The notes beneath the pieces were generated by a model, which worked only from the letters and a program-made list of their open reading frames with translations, searched no databases and had not been told where the DNA came from. Below are positions 8,104-14,850 of a stretch of 16,600 bases of DNA, in pieces; position 1 is the stretch's first letter; each line of letters starts with the position of its first letter. Source of the stretch: Paracoccaceae bacterium (GTDB taxonomy: Bacteria > Pseudomonadota > Alphaproteobacteria > Rhodobacterales > Rhodobacteraceae); the NCBI GenBank assembly GCA_012036325.1, contig JAAUPC010000029.1, positions 1 through 16,600 of the forward strand. Reading direction: 5' to 3'. Position numbers and translations under genes: made by a program.

Positions 8104-9033
8104 TTGCGCAACGAAAAATCGACCGAAGCCATCGCGCATGCCATCCGGTCCCGTGTCTTCGAACACACGATCCGCAATAATGGCGGCTACCTTTCGCAGG
8201 CCTGCTCCGCCGCCGAGGCACTGGCGTTCCTTTATAACGAAGGGCTGAACCTCGGCCCCTCCACCATGCCGATGATCCCGCCGCCCTTCACTGGCGTGCC
8301 TTCCGCCCAGAACCCTGACTACGTCACCGGCGCTGGCTACAACGGCCCCTTCGACGCCGTGCATGACCGTCTCTTCATCGCCCCCGCGCATTATGCCCTC
8401 GTCGCCTACGCCTGCCTGATCGAGGTTGGCCGCATGGCGCCCGAGGGGTTGGAAATGTTCAACCAGGACGGCACCTCGGTTGAGATGATCGGCGCCGAAC
8501 ATTCCCCGGGGATGGAGGTGCATAACGGCACCCTCGGCATCGGCTTTTCCACCGCCTCTGGCCTCGCCTGGGGCAGGAAACGCCTTGGCCACACTGGCCG
8601 TGTCTGTGTCTTCATGTCCGATGGTGAGGTGCAAGAAGGGCAAACGTGGGAGGCCGTTCAGGCCGCCGCCCACCACAGGATTGATAACCTTTGGGCCATC
8701 ATGGACGTCAACCGCCAGCAATGCGACGGCGCGATGGATGATGTGATGACCGTGGGCGACATCGCCACCAAGCTGCGCGATTTCGGCGCTGTGGTGGCTG
8801 AGGTTGACGCCCATGACCTGCTTGGCCTTCGCGCCGCAGCCGCCACCCCGCACCCCGGCCGCCCGCTGATCGTGCTGGCCCATTCCCGCCCCACCCAAGG
8901 CATGGAAAGCCTGATGTCCCGCTTTCCAAAGCTCCATTACGTCCGCTTCAAGTCCGAAGAAGAACGCGCCCGCATAAACCTTGAGATTGCCGCCGAACTG
9001 GGCATCCCCCCTGTCGTGCTGGAGGCCCACTGA
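8104..9033 (+). CDS. Split transketolase, N-terminal (ThDP-binding) subunit
   Basis: A 309-residue protein equal to the N-terminal third of transketolase, binding the diphosphate end of ThDP and Mg2+. The ThDP motif is present as SDGEVQEG (172-179) with N203 closing it (D173 and N203 as Mg ligands). The usual GHPG motif near the N-terminus is replaced by NNGGYLSQ (25-32), so the active-site histidine found there in standard transketolases is missing. TTGPLGQG is replaced by HNGTLGIG (140-147). The start is TTG at 8104 with AGGAG 6 bases upstream. The stop shares one base with the next start (TGATG). Two-subunit transketolases also act on apulose 4-phosphate; here the substrate is unknown. The divergent active site suggests it is not the housekeeping enzyme. 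Confidence 0.88.
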   Translation: MRNEKSTEAIAHAIRSRVFEHTIRNNGGYLSQACSAAEALAFLYNEGLNLGPSTMPMIPPPFTGVPSAQNPDYVTGAGYNGPFDAVHDRLFIAPAHYALVAYACLIEVGRMAPEGLEMFNQDGTSVEMIGAEHSPGMEVHNGTLGIGFSTASGLAWGRKRLGHTGRVCVFMSDGEVQEGQTWEAVQAAAHHRIDNLWAIMDVNRQQCDGAMDDVMTVGDIATKLRDFGAVVAEVDAHDLLGLRAAAATPHPGRPLIVLAHSRPTQGMESLMSRFPKLHYVRFKSEEERARINLEIAAELGIPPVVLEAH

Positions 9034-10034
9034 TGGACATGGTCAACCGCCCCTACGCCACGGCTTTTGAGTCCTATGCCACGCAGCACCCCGAGGTTCT
9101 GTGCCTCTCTGCCGACCTTACCTCCTCCTGCGAAATCGACGGGTTCCGTGACCGCCACCCCGATCAATTCCTGTCCCTCGGCATGGCCGAACAGAACATG
9201 CTGTCTTTCGCCGGGGGCCTTGGCCTTGCCGGATTCCGTCCCTTCCTGCACAGCTTCGGCGTCTTCCTCTACCGCCGCCCCTATGACCAGCTGATGGCCT
9301 CCATCGCCTACCCCCGCCGCCGCGTGCGGCTTATGGGGTTCCTCCCCGGTGTCACCACCCCCGGCGGGATGACCCATCAGGCGATCGAGGATATCTCGGT
9401 CATGCGCACCATCCCGAATATGACCGTGCTGGAAGCTGGCGACGCGACCGAGGTGGAATCCATTGTGGCCGAGGCGGATACCGTCGACGGCCCCGTCTAC
9501 TGCCGCATTCTGCGGGGTGCTGTCCCGCGCCTGTTCGATTCGCCGCTGAAGATCGGCCAGATGCGCGTCCTGTCGGAAGGCGACGATGTCCTTGTCGTCA
9601 CCACAGGCATCGCGACGGAGGAAGCGATCCGCGCCCGGGGTGCCCTGTCCCGCGCCGGGGTTTCCGTGCGCCATTTGCACCTGAACACCCTGAAACCATT
9701 CGACGCCGCCCAGATCGTCGAACACGCGGCAAGCGTCCGCCACGGTGTCATCACGCTGGAAAACCACCTCATCGCCGGGGGCATCGGCTCCATGGTGGCC
9801 GAGGCGCTGGCTGAGGCTGGCCTTGCCCGCCGCCTGATCCGTCTTGGCCTGCAGGATACCTACGCCCACGGCGGCTCACGCCCCTACCTCATGCGCCACT
9901 ACGGGATGGACGCCCTGTCCCTAGTCCGCGCGGTGGAGCGGTTGACGGGCCAGACCACCGGCATTGATGAGGCCGCGTTGGAGGGCGTGCGGATCGACGC
10001 CGTTCATTCGCTGGTCAAGGCCGAAGCCCTCTGA
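9033..10034 (+). CDS. Split transketolase, C-terminal (pyrimidine-binding) subunit
   Basis: A 333-residue partner of the preceding gene, equal to the middle and C-terminal transketolase domains. The catalytic glutamate that activates ThDP is in GMAEQNM (E53), closer to the AEQ form of DXS and E1-beta proteins than to the REHGM of classic transketolases. THQAIED (114-120) and RTIPNMTV follow as usual. The transketolase C-terminal domain runs from about residue 190 to the end. It overlaps by one base at both ends (TGATG at 9031-9035 and 10032-10036), so both transketolase subunits and the RLP are translationally coupled and probably made in fixed ratio. Substrate is not determinable. Confidence 0.88.
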   Translation: MDMVNRPYATAFESYATQHPEVLCLSADLTSSCEIDGFRDRHPDQFLSLGMAEQNMLSFAGGLGLAGFRPFLHSFGVFLYRRPYDQLMASIAYPRRRVRLMGFLPGVTTPGGMTHQAIEDISVMRTIPNMTVLEAGDATEVESIVAEADTVDGPVYCRILRGAVPRLFDSPLKIGQMRVLSEGDDVLVVTTGIATEEAIRARGALSRAGVSVRHLHLNTLKPFDAAQIVEHAASVRHGVITLENHLIAGGIGSMVAEALAEAGLARRLIRLGLQDTYAHGGSRPYLMRHYGMDALSLVRAVERLTGQTTGIDEAALEGVRIDAVHSLVKAEAL

Positions 10035-11152
10035 TGCACCGCTTCCGCGTCACCTACCGCCTGCGCGCGGCGTCCTTGGCCGAAGCCACCGCCCGCGCGA
10101 CCGGCATCGCGCTTGAACAGACAGTGGAAATCCCCCGCGACGTGGTCCCCCCGGGCTACATCGCCGATGAAATCCTTGGCCGCGTCGAAGACGTGACCGA
10201 ACTCGCCGAAGGCATCTGGCAAGCCACCCTCAGCTATTCCCCAGACAGCGCGGGCGAGGAACTGACCCAATTCCTGAACGTGGTCTTCGGCAACTCCTCC
10301 ATCCAGCAGGGCATCCGCGTCACCGGCATCGACCCCGGCCCCATCATGGCCGCCCGCTTTCCCGGCCCCCGCTTTGGCATCAAAGGCATTCGCGCCCTGT
10401 GTGGTCGACCGACAGGCGGCCTGATCGCCCCCGTCCTCAAACCGATGGGCCTTCCCCCGCAGGATTTCGCCAAACTCGCCGCAGGCTGCGTGCGCGGGGG
10501 GGCGGATATCGTCAAGGAAGACCACGGCCTTGCCGGCCAACCAACCGCCCCCTTCCGCGCCCGCGTGACCGCTGTCGTTCGCGCCATGCGGCGGGAAAGG
10601 GAGGAAACCGGCCGCAAGACCCTCTATTTCGCCAACCTCTCCGGCCCCGCTGACCAGATCGACGGCAATCTCCGCTTTCTGAAGGATGTAGGTGCGGATG
10701 GCGTCCTTGTCATGCCCGGCCTCTTCGGCTTCGGCCTCGTCCAGCGCATCGCCGCGGACGCCAGCCTCAACCTGCCGGTCATGACCCACCCCTCCTTCCT
10801 TGGCCCCTACGTCCTTGCCCCCGATACCGGCATCGACCACGGCGTTATGTTCGGCACCCTGCAGCGCCTGGCGGGCGCTGACATCTCGGTCTTCCCCAAT
10901 GTCGGCGGCCGCTTCGGCTTTACCGCCACCGAATGTAGCCAAATCGCCACCGCCTGCCGCACCCCCCACGGCCCCGGCCAACCGATGTTCCCCAGCCCCG
11001 GCGGCGGGATGAGCGTGGCACGCGCGGCCGAGATGCAGGAAATGTATGGGCAAGACGTGGTCTACCTCCTTGGCGGTAGCCTGTTGAAAGACCCCGCCCG
11101 GATCGATCAGGCCGTCGCTGCCATGCGCGCGGCCCTCGACACCCCGACGTAA
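10034..11152 (+). CDS. RuBisCO-like protein (form IV), probable sugar-phosphate isomerase or decarboxylase
   Basis: A 372-residue member of the RuBisCO large-chain superfamily, shorter than true RuBisCO. ALEQTVE (26-32) and FGN (85-87) are in the N-terminal domain. In the barrel, LKPMGL (135-140) keeps the first active-site lysine (K136, equal to K175) but has Met at the K177 position. VKEDHGL (160-166) keeps the carbamylation lysine (K161, K201) and D163 (D203) but has His at E204. The loop-6 region reads NVGGRFGF, with Arg near the K334 position. It therefore cannot be expected to fix CO2. Known RLPs isomerise methylthioribulose 1-phosphate, enolise diketo-methylthiopentyl phosphate, or decarboxylate 3-oxo-isoapionate 4-phosphate. 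Beside mtnA and mtnK the first reaction fits best, though KPMGL may belong to the third subgroup. It is the last gene of the six-gene set. Confidence 0.88.
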   Translation: MHRFRVTYRLRAASLAEATARATGIALEQTVEIPRDVVPPGYIADEILGRVEDVTELAEGIWQATLSYSPDSAGEELTQFLNVVFGNSSIQQGIRVTGIDPGPIMAARFPGPRFGIKGIRALCGRPTGGLIAPVLKPMGLPPQDFAKLAAGCVRGGADIVKEDHGLAGQPTAPFRARVTAVVRAMRREREETGRKTLYFANLSGPADQIDGNLRFLKDVGADGVLVMPGLFGFGLVQRIAADASLNLPVMTHPSFLGPYVLAPDTGIDHGVMFGTLQRLAGADISVFPNVGGRFGFTATECSQIATACRTPHGPGQPMFPSPGGGMSVARAAEMQEMYGQDVVYLLGGSLLKDPARIDQAVAAMRAALDTPT

Positions 11153-11176
11153 ACCGCGCGATCACCCTTGCGCGCT

Positions 11177-11194
11177 GTTATGTTATAACCTAGT
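11177..11194. promoter_or_regulatory. Zur-box-like operator of the zinc operon
   Basis: GTTATGTTATAACCTAGT contains a perfect GTTATAAC palindrome (11182-11189), and its left half matches the alphaproteobacterial Zur box (GTTATGTTATAACATAAC-like). The right half is degraded. TATAAC (11184-11189) could serve as the -10 element, so Zur binding would block the promoter. It lies about 80 bases upstream of zur, consistent with zinc-dependent autoregulation of zur-znuCB. Confidence 0.65.
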
Positions 11195-11206
11195 TAGACC
11201 CTGCAA

Positions 11207-11231
11207 CCACTGACCCGAGTCGGGACAGTGG
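11207..11231 (+). other. Inverted repeat in the zur leader
   Basis: CCACTGACCCGA and TCGGGACAGTGG pair over 12 positions with a single mismatch around a one-base centre. If transcription starts near 11,195, this forms a strong hairpin in the 5' untranslated region, ending 26 bases before the preferred zur ATG. It could affect translation or serve as a second protein site; its function is unknown. Confidence 0.45.
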
Positions 11232-11257
11232 CCTTTGCCGTCACCTGCAGGACCGCC

Positions 11258-11647
11258 ATGCGCGATGGACTGACCCGGAATGAGACCGAAGTGCTGGCCC
11301 TGATCCGGGCAGCCGACGGCCCCATGACCGCCTACCAACTCCTCAGCCAGATGCAGCACGGCAACGGCGCAGTCGCCCCGCCCACCGTCTACCGCGCACT
11401 GAAGGGGCTTGAGGATGCAGGTCTGGTCCGCAAGATCGAAACCCTCCGCGCCTGGGCGGCTGTCAAGACCGATGCCTCGGGTGTCGTGGTGATCTGTGAT
11501 GACTGCGGCACCGTCCGCACCGTCACCGCGCCGACCCTCTTTGAAACCCTGCACCAAAGCCTTGAGGCCGAAGGCTTCACCGAAGCCCGCCAGACGATCG
11601 AGGTGCACGGCAGCTGCAGCGACTGCACCTCAGGACACCGCCCATGA
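11258..11647 (+). CDS. zur: Fur-family zinc uptake regulator
   Basis: A 129-residue repressor of zinc uptake. LTRNETEVL and MTAYQLL lead into the winged helix, with APPTVYRALKGLEDAGLV as the recognition segment. Structural-zinc cysteines are in ICDDCG (C84, C87 region) and GSCSDC at the C-terminus. Position just downstream of a Zur box and upstream of znuC/znuB supports Zur over Fur. The cysteine and histidines usually found between the winged helix and ICDxCG are replaced (TLRAWAAVKTDASG), so the regulatory zinc site looks incomplete. I prefer the ATG at 11258 (AGGA 5 bases upstream) over the GTG at 11228, which falls in the leader inverted repeat. The stop overlaps the next ATG as ATGA. Confidence 0.87.
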   Translation: MRDGLTRNETEVLALIRAADGPMTAYQLLSQMQHGNGAVAPPTVYRALKGLEDAGLVRKIETLRAWAAVKTDASGVVVICDDCGTVRTVTAPTLFETLHQSLEAEGFTEARQTIEVHGSCSDCTSGHRP

Positions 11648-11745
11648 AGCGTGATCTTCTGCTATCGGGTGTCGCGGCGCGCTTGGCCATCGCCCTTGGC
11701 CTGTCGTCGCTGCTGTGGCTTGGCCTCTGGCTGGTGGTGGGCTGA
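11644..11745 (+). CDS. 33-residue single-helix membrane protein in the zinc operon
   Basis: A small frame that overlaps the zur stop as ATGA and ends 3 bases before the znuC ATG, exactly filling the gap between them. It encodes MKRDLL followed by a strongly hydrophobic, Leu/Trp-rich stretch (about residues 13-33) with positive residues at the N-terminal side, so a single membrane helix with the N-terminus inside is likely. The overlap, the snug spacing and the composition argue for a real gene. No family is recognised. It may be an accessory subunit of the ZnuBC importer. Confidence 0.6.
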   Translation: MKRDLLLSGVAARLAIALGLSSLLWLGLWLVVG

Positions 11746-11748
11746 CCC

Positions 11749-12485
11749 ATGGCACTGAAACTGCGTGACCTGACCCTTGGCTATGACCGCCACCCCGCGG
11801 TGCATCACCTGAACCTGGACCTGCGCCCCGGCAGCCTGACCGCGGTCGTCGGCCCCAACGGCGCGGGCAAATCCACCCTCCTCAAGGGCCTGATCGGTGA
11901 GATTGCGCCCTTGGAAGGCCGGATTGACCGCACCGCCCGCCGCCTCGCATACCTGCCGCAACTGTCCGAGGTTGACCGCAGCTTCCCCGTCAGCGTGGGC
12001 GCTTTCGTCGCCATGGGCCTTTGGCACAGCGCCGGGGCCTTCGGGCGGATCACCGGCATGCTGCGGCAAAGGTGGCCGAGGCGCTGGCCGCCGTCGGCCT
12101 GACCGGCTTTGACCGCCGCCCGATCTCGGCCCTCTCCGGCGGACAGATGCAGCGGGTGATGTTCGCGCGCCTTCTGCTGCAGGACGCGGATCTGATCCTG
12201 CTGGACGAACCCTTCACCGCGCTGGATACCCGCACCGCGGGCGAACTTCTTCAGGTCGTCAAGCGCTGGCATGGCGAAGGGCGCACCGTCCTTGCCGTCC
12301 TGCATGACCTTGACGCCGTGCGCAGCCACTTCCCAGACACGCTCTTACTGGCCCGCGAAAAGGTGGCCCACGGCCCCACCGCCCAGGTCCTCACCGCCGA
12401 AAACCTGTTCCGCGCCCGCCAGAAGTCTGAGGCTTTCGTGGAAACCGCCCCCGTCTGCGACCGGGTCGAGCTTGGCGCCGCATGA
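11749..12485 (+). pseudogene. znuC: Zinc ABC transporter ATP-binding protein, frameshifted
   Basis: ATPase of the ZnuABC-type zinc importer. The first frame (11749 to about 12066) has Walker A GPNGAGKST (35-43) and the Q-loop YLPQ. The second frame (about 12066-12485) has the LSGGQMQR signature, Walker B with LLDEPFTALD, and the H-loop LHDLD. Homology passes from one frame to the next at CTGCGGCAAAGG (12061-12072); restoring one G would give a continuous protein of about 245 residues, the usual length. It overlaps znuB by ATGA. With intact znuB and zur around it, a sequencing or assembly deletion is as likely as a true mutation. Confidence 0.88.
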
Positions 12486-13345
12486 GCTGGCTGCTCGACC
12501 CCTTTACCGATTTCGTCTTCATGCAGCGCGCCCTCCTCGGGTGCCTGGCCATTTCGCTGGGGGCAACCCCCGTGGGCGTCTTCCTGATGCTGCGGAGGAT
12601 GAGCCTGACCGGCGACGCCATGGCCCACGCCATCCTGCCGGGGGCCGCTGTTGGCTATCTGGTGGCGGGCCTGAACCTTGGCGCGATGACCATCGGCGGC
12701 GTGGTCGCGGGGCTGATCGTCGCCGTCCTGACCGGTGCCGTCGCCCGCTTCACAAGCTTGCGTGAAGATGCCTCACTGGCCGCGTTCTACCTGATCTCAT
12801 TGGCGCTTGGCGTGCTTCTGGTGTCACTGAAGGGGTCAAACGTTGACCTCATGCACGTCCTCTTCGGCACCGTCCTGGCGCTGGACAATGCAGCCCTCAT
12901 CCTCCTCTGCGCCATCACCACCGTCACGCTGACAACCCTTGCGCTGATCTTCCGCCCACTGGTTTTGGAATGCGCCGACCCGCGCTTTCTCGCCTCGGTC
13001 AGCCGGTGGAGCGGGCCTGTCCATTTCATCTTCCTCGCCCTCGTGGTCCTGAACCTCGTCGCCGGGTTTCAGGCGCTGGGCACGCTGATGGCTGTCGGAA
13101 TCATGATCCTGCCCGCCGCGACCGCGCGGTTTTGGGCCACCAGCATCAGCGGCATGCTGATCGTCGCAGCGGTGTCGGCCAGTATCGCCTCGGTCATCGG
13201 GCTTCTCATGTCCTACCACGCGGGCCTGCCTTCGGGCCCCGCTATAATCCTGTCTGCCGGGTGCCTCTATCTTCTGTCGCTGGGCTTTGGCCCGGTCGGC
13301 AGCCTTTTCACTTGGGCCTTTCCTCGTCCCCATCTGGACGCCTGA
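12482..13345 (+). CDS. znuB: Zinc ABC transporter permease
   Basis: A 287-residue integral membrane protein of the ABC-3 family, with about eight hydrophobic helices. LLGCLAISLGATPVGVFLML near the N-terminus, MSLTGDAMAHAILPG (40-54) with the conserved D and H, and LMAVGIMILPAATAR are family hallmarks. It overlaps znuC by 4 bases. Its position after zur and znuC supports zinc over manganese. The periplasmic binding protein ZnuA is not in the window. Confidence 0.92.
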   Translation: MSWLLDPFTDFVFMQRALLGCLAISLGATPVGVFLMLRRMSLTGDAMAHAILPGAAVGYLVAGLNLGAMTIGGVVAGLIVAVLTGAVARFTSLREDASLAAFYLISLALGVLLVSLKGSNVDLMHVLFGTVLALDNAALILLCAITTVTLTTLALIFRPLVLECADPRFLASVSRWSGPVHFIFLALVVLNLVAGFQALGTLMAVGIMILPAATARFWATSISGMLIVAAVSASIASVIGLLMSYHAGLPSGPAIILSAGCLYLLSLGFGPVGSLFTWAFPRPHLDA

Positions 13346-13448
13346 CCCCGCATTTGCGCAGGCGAAATCGAAGGTCTTCTACACCTTCTGGATCAGATCG
13401 GGGCTGAGGCGGTCGCTGCGATCAGCAATACTTGGGTTGCAGGCGTAG

Positions 13449-13466
13449 GTCGGGGCGTGCCCCGAC
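13449..13466. terminator. Hairpin between znuB and the convergent ubiH-type gene
   Basis: GTCGGGGC and GCCCCGAC form a perfect 8-bp stem around two bases, lying between two convergent genes. No T-run follows on either strand, so it is a weak or non-canonical terminator at best. The rest of the 133-base gap shows nothing recognisable. Confidence 0.4.
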
Positions 13467-13478
13467 TCATCCGAAGGC

Positions 13479-14708
13479 TCAGATTGGCCGCCCCGTCAGA
13501 AGCTTCGGCAACTCCCCGGTCAGGCCCGCCGCCTGACGGATGAACCCACGCCGCAGGCCGGGGATCGCACTGACAATCCCCATTCCCAGATCGCGGCCAA
13601 GGCGCAAGACCGGGTTGTCGTTTGAAAAGATCCGGTTGACCGTGTCCATGCCCAGGGCGAGTGCCGTGGCATCAAACCGCCGCCAGCGCTGGTATTCCTC
13701 CAGCGCGGTCAAGTTGCCGGGCTCCTCACCCCGCCGCCGGGCCAGTGTAAGCACTTCAGCCAAGGCTGCCACATCGCGCAAGCCAAGGTTCAGCCCCTGT
13801 CCCGCAATCGGATGCACCCCATGCGCAGCATCGCCCACCAGCGCCACGCGCAGCGCAATGAAGCGTTCGGCCAGGGACAGCGACAAGGGATAGGTAAACC
13901 GCGCCCCTGCAAGTGAAATTTCCCCCAGGAAATCCCCAAACCGGGGCCGCAGCGCCTCAAGATACTCGCCATCCGGCAGGGCCTGCAGGGCGGCTGCTGT
14001 TTCGGCATCTTCGCTCCAGACGATGCTGGAATGATGCCCGCCCTTCAGCGGCAGAATCGCCAAGGGACCGGCTGGCATGAAGAATTGCTGGGCAATGCCG
14101 TGATGGTCCTTCTCATGCTGGATCGCCGTGACCAGCGCCGTCTGGCCATAGCCCCAGCCCACCCGTTTGATCCCCGCGCGCGTCGCCACGCCTGACCCGC
14201 GCCCATCGCAGCCGACCAGAAGCCCCGCCGTAAGCACCCGGCCCGAGGCAAGCGTCACCGCTACACCCGTAGGCGACACCTCCTGCGCCACCACCGTCTC
14301 GCCTGACAGCAGCGTCACACCCTGGGCCCTCCGCATCTCCTCAAGGAAAGCGGCATAGAGAAACCGGTCCTCCAACAGATGACCCATCGGGCCATCCTCA
14401 ATCTCGGCATGGTCGAAATGCAGGAAGAACGGCGCTGCCCCCTGACCCGCGCGCCCATCGCTCGCCTTGATTTCCAGGATCGGCTGCGCCTTGTCGCGCA
14501 CCTTCTCCCAGACCCCGATGGCCGACAAAAGCCGGGTCGATGCAATCGCCAGCGCATAGGCCCGCCCGTCAAACCCCGCTTCCGCCCGGTCTGGCGCTGG
14601 CCGCGCGTCCACCACCGTGACCCGGAAGCCCCCCTGCGCCAGCGCCAAAGCCAGGGCCGGGCCGTTCAAACCCCCGCCCGCAATCAGAATATCGGTGTCA
14701 TGTGCCAT
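13479..14708 (-). CDS. ubiH: UbiH/UbiF/Coq6-family FAD-dependent aromatic hydroxylase
   Basis: A flavin monooxygenase of ubiquinone biosynthesis, 409 residues. The N-terminal FAD-binding GGGLNG (11-16) follows a beta strand (DILIA). The NAD(P)H/FAD motif appears as GCDGRGS (167-173), and the ribityl-binding GDAAHGVHP (292-300) is followed by GQGLNLGLRD, diagnostic of the UbiH/Coq6 group. I chose the ATG at 14708 because family homology starts directly after it. The in-frame ATG at 14744 has a nearer GGAG and would add 12 residues, so it remains possible. Which ubiquinone ring position it hydroxylates cannot be settled from sequence. Confidence 0.9.
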   Translation of the reverse strand: MAHDTDILIAGGGLNGPALALALAQGGFRVTVVDARPAPDRAEAGFDGRAYALAIASTRLLSAIGVWEKVRDKAQPILEIKASDGRAGQGAAPFFLHFDHAEIEDGPMGHLLEDRFLYAAFLEEMRRAQGVTLLSGETVVAQEVSPTGVAVTLASGRVLTAGLLVGCDGRGSGVATRAGIKRVGWGYGQTALVTAIQHEKDHHGIAQQFFMPAGPLAILPLKGGHHSSIVWSEDAETAAALQALPDGEYLEALRPRFGDFLGEISLAGARFTYPLSLSLAERFIALRVALVGDAAHGVHPIAGQGLNLGLRDVAALAEVLTLARRRGEEPGNLTALEEYQRWRRFDATALALGMDTVNRIFSNDNPVLRLGRDLGMGIVSAIPGLRRGFIRQAAGLTGELPKLLTGRPI

Positions 14709-14784
14709 GGCCGCAGAGTTACCCCGCTGGCCCGGATTGTCCATGCGTCTCCAAGCCGCTACCGTGCCGGAAACGGGGGATCAG

Positions 14785-14850
14785 ATGACCGGCACCTGGG
14801 CAAACATGACCGCATCCGAACTGGGGCGCGAAATCGGCAAGGGCCGTCAG
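14785..14850 (+). pseudogene. Probable amidase N-terminus, cut by a junction
   Basis: An ATG with GGGGGA upstream opens a frame reading TASELGREIGKGR, which resembles the first residues of amidase-signature proteins (ELGRxIGxGxIDP). After GKGR the frame continues in phase into RecG helicase sequence, so only about 20 residues remain. It is divergent from the ubiH-type gene with a 76-base gap. The assignment rests on a short stretch and is tentative. Confidence 0.4.

Noticed and set aside
8104..11152. D-apiose catabolic operon (apulose-phosphate transketolase plus RLP decarboxylase)
   Set aside because: No apiose isomerase, FGGY kinase, dehydrogenase or DUF1537 kinase is present; mtnK and mtnA fit a 5-substituted ribose. 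Kept as the main alternative for the RLP and transketolase.
10034..11152. Functional CO2-fixing RuBisCO
   Set aside because: Protein is too short and the K177, E204 and K334 positions are substituted.
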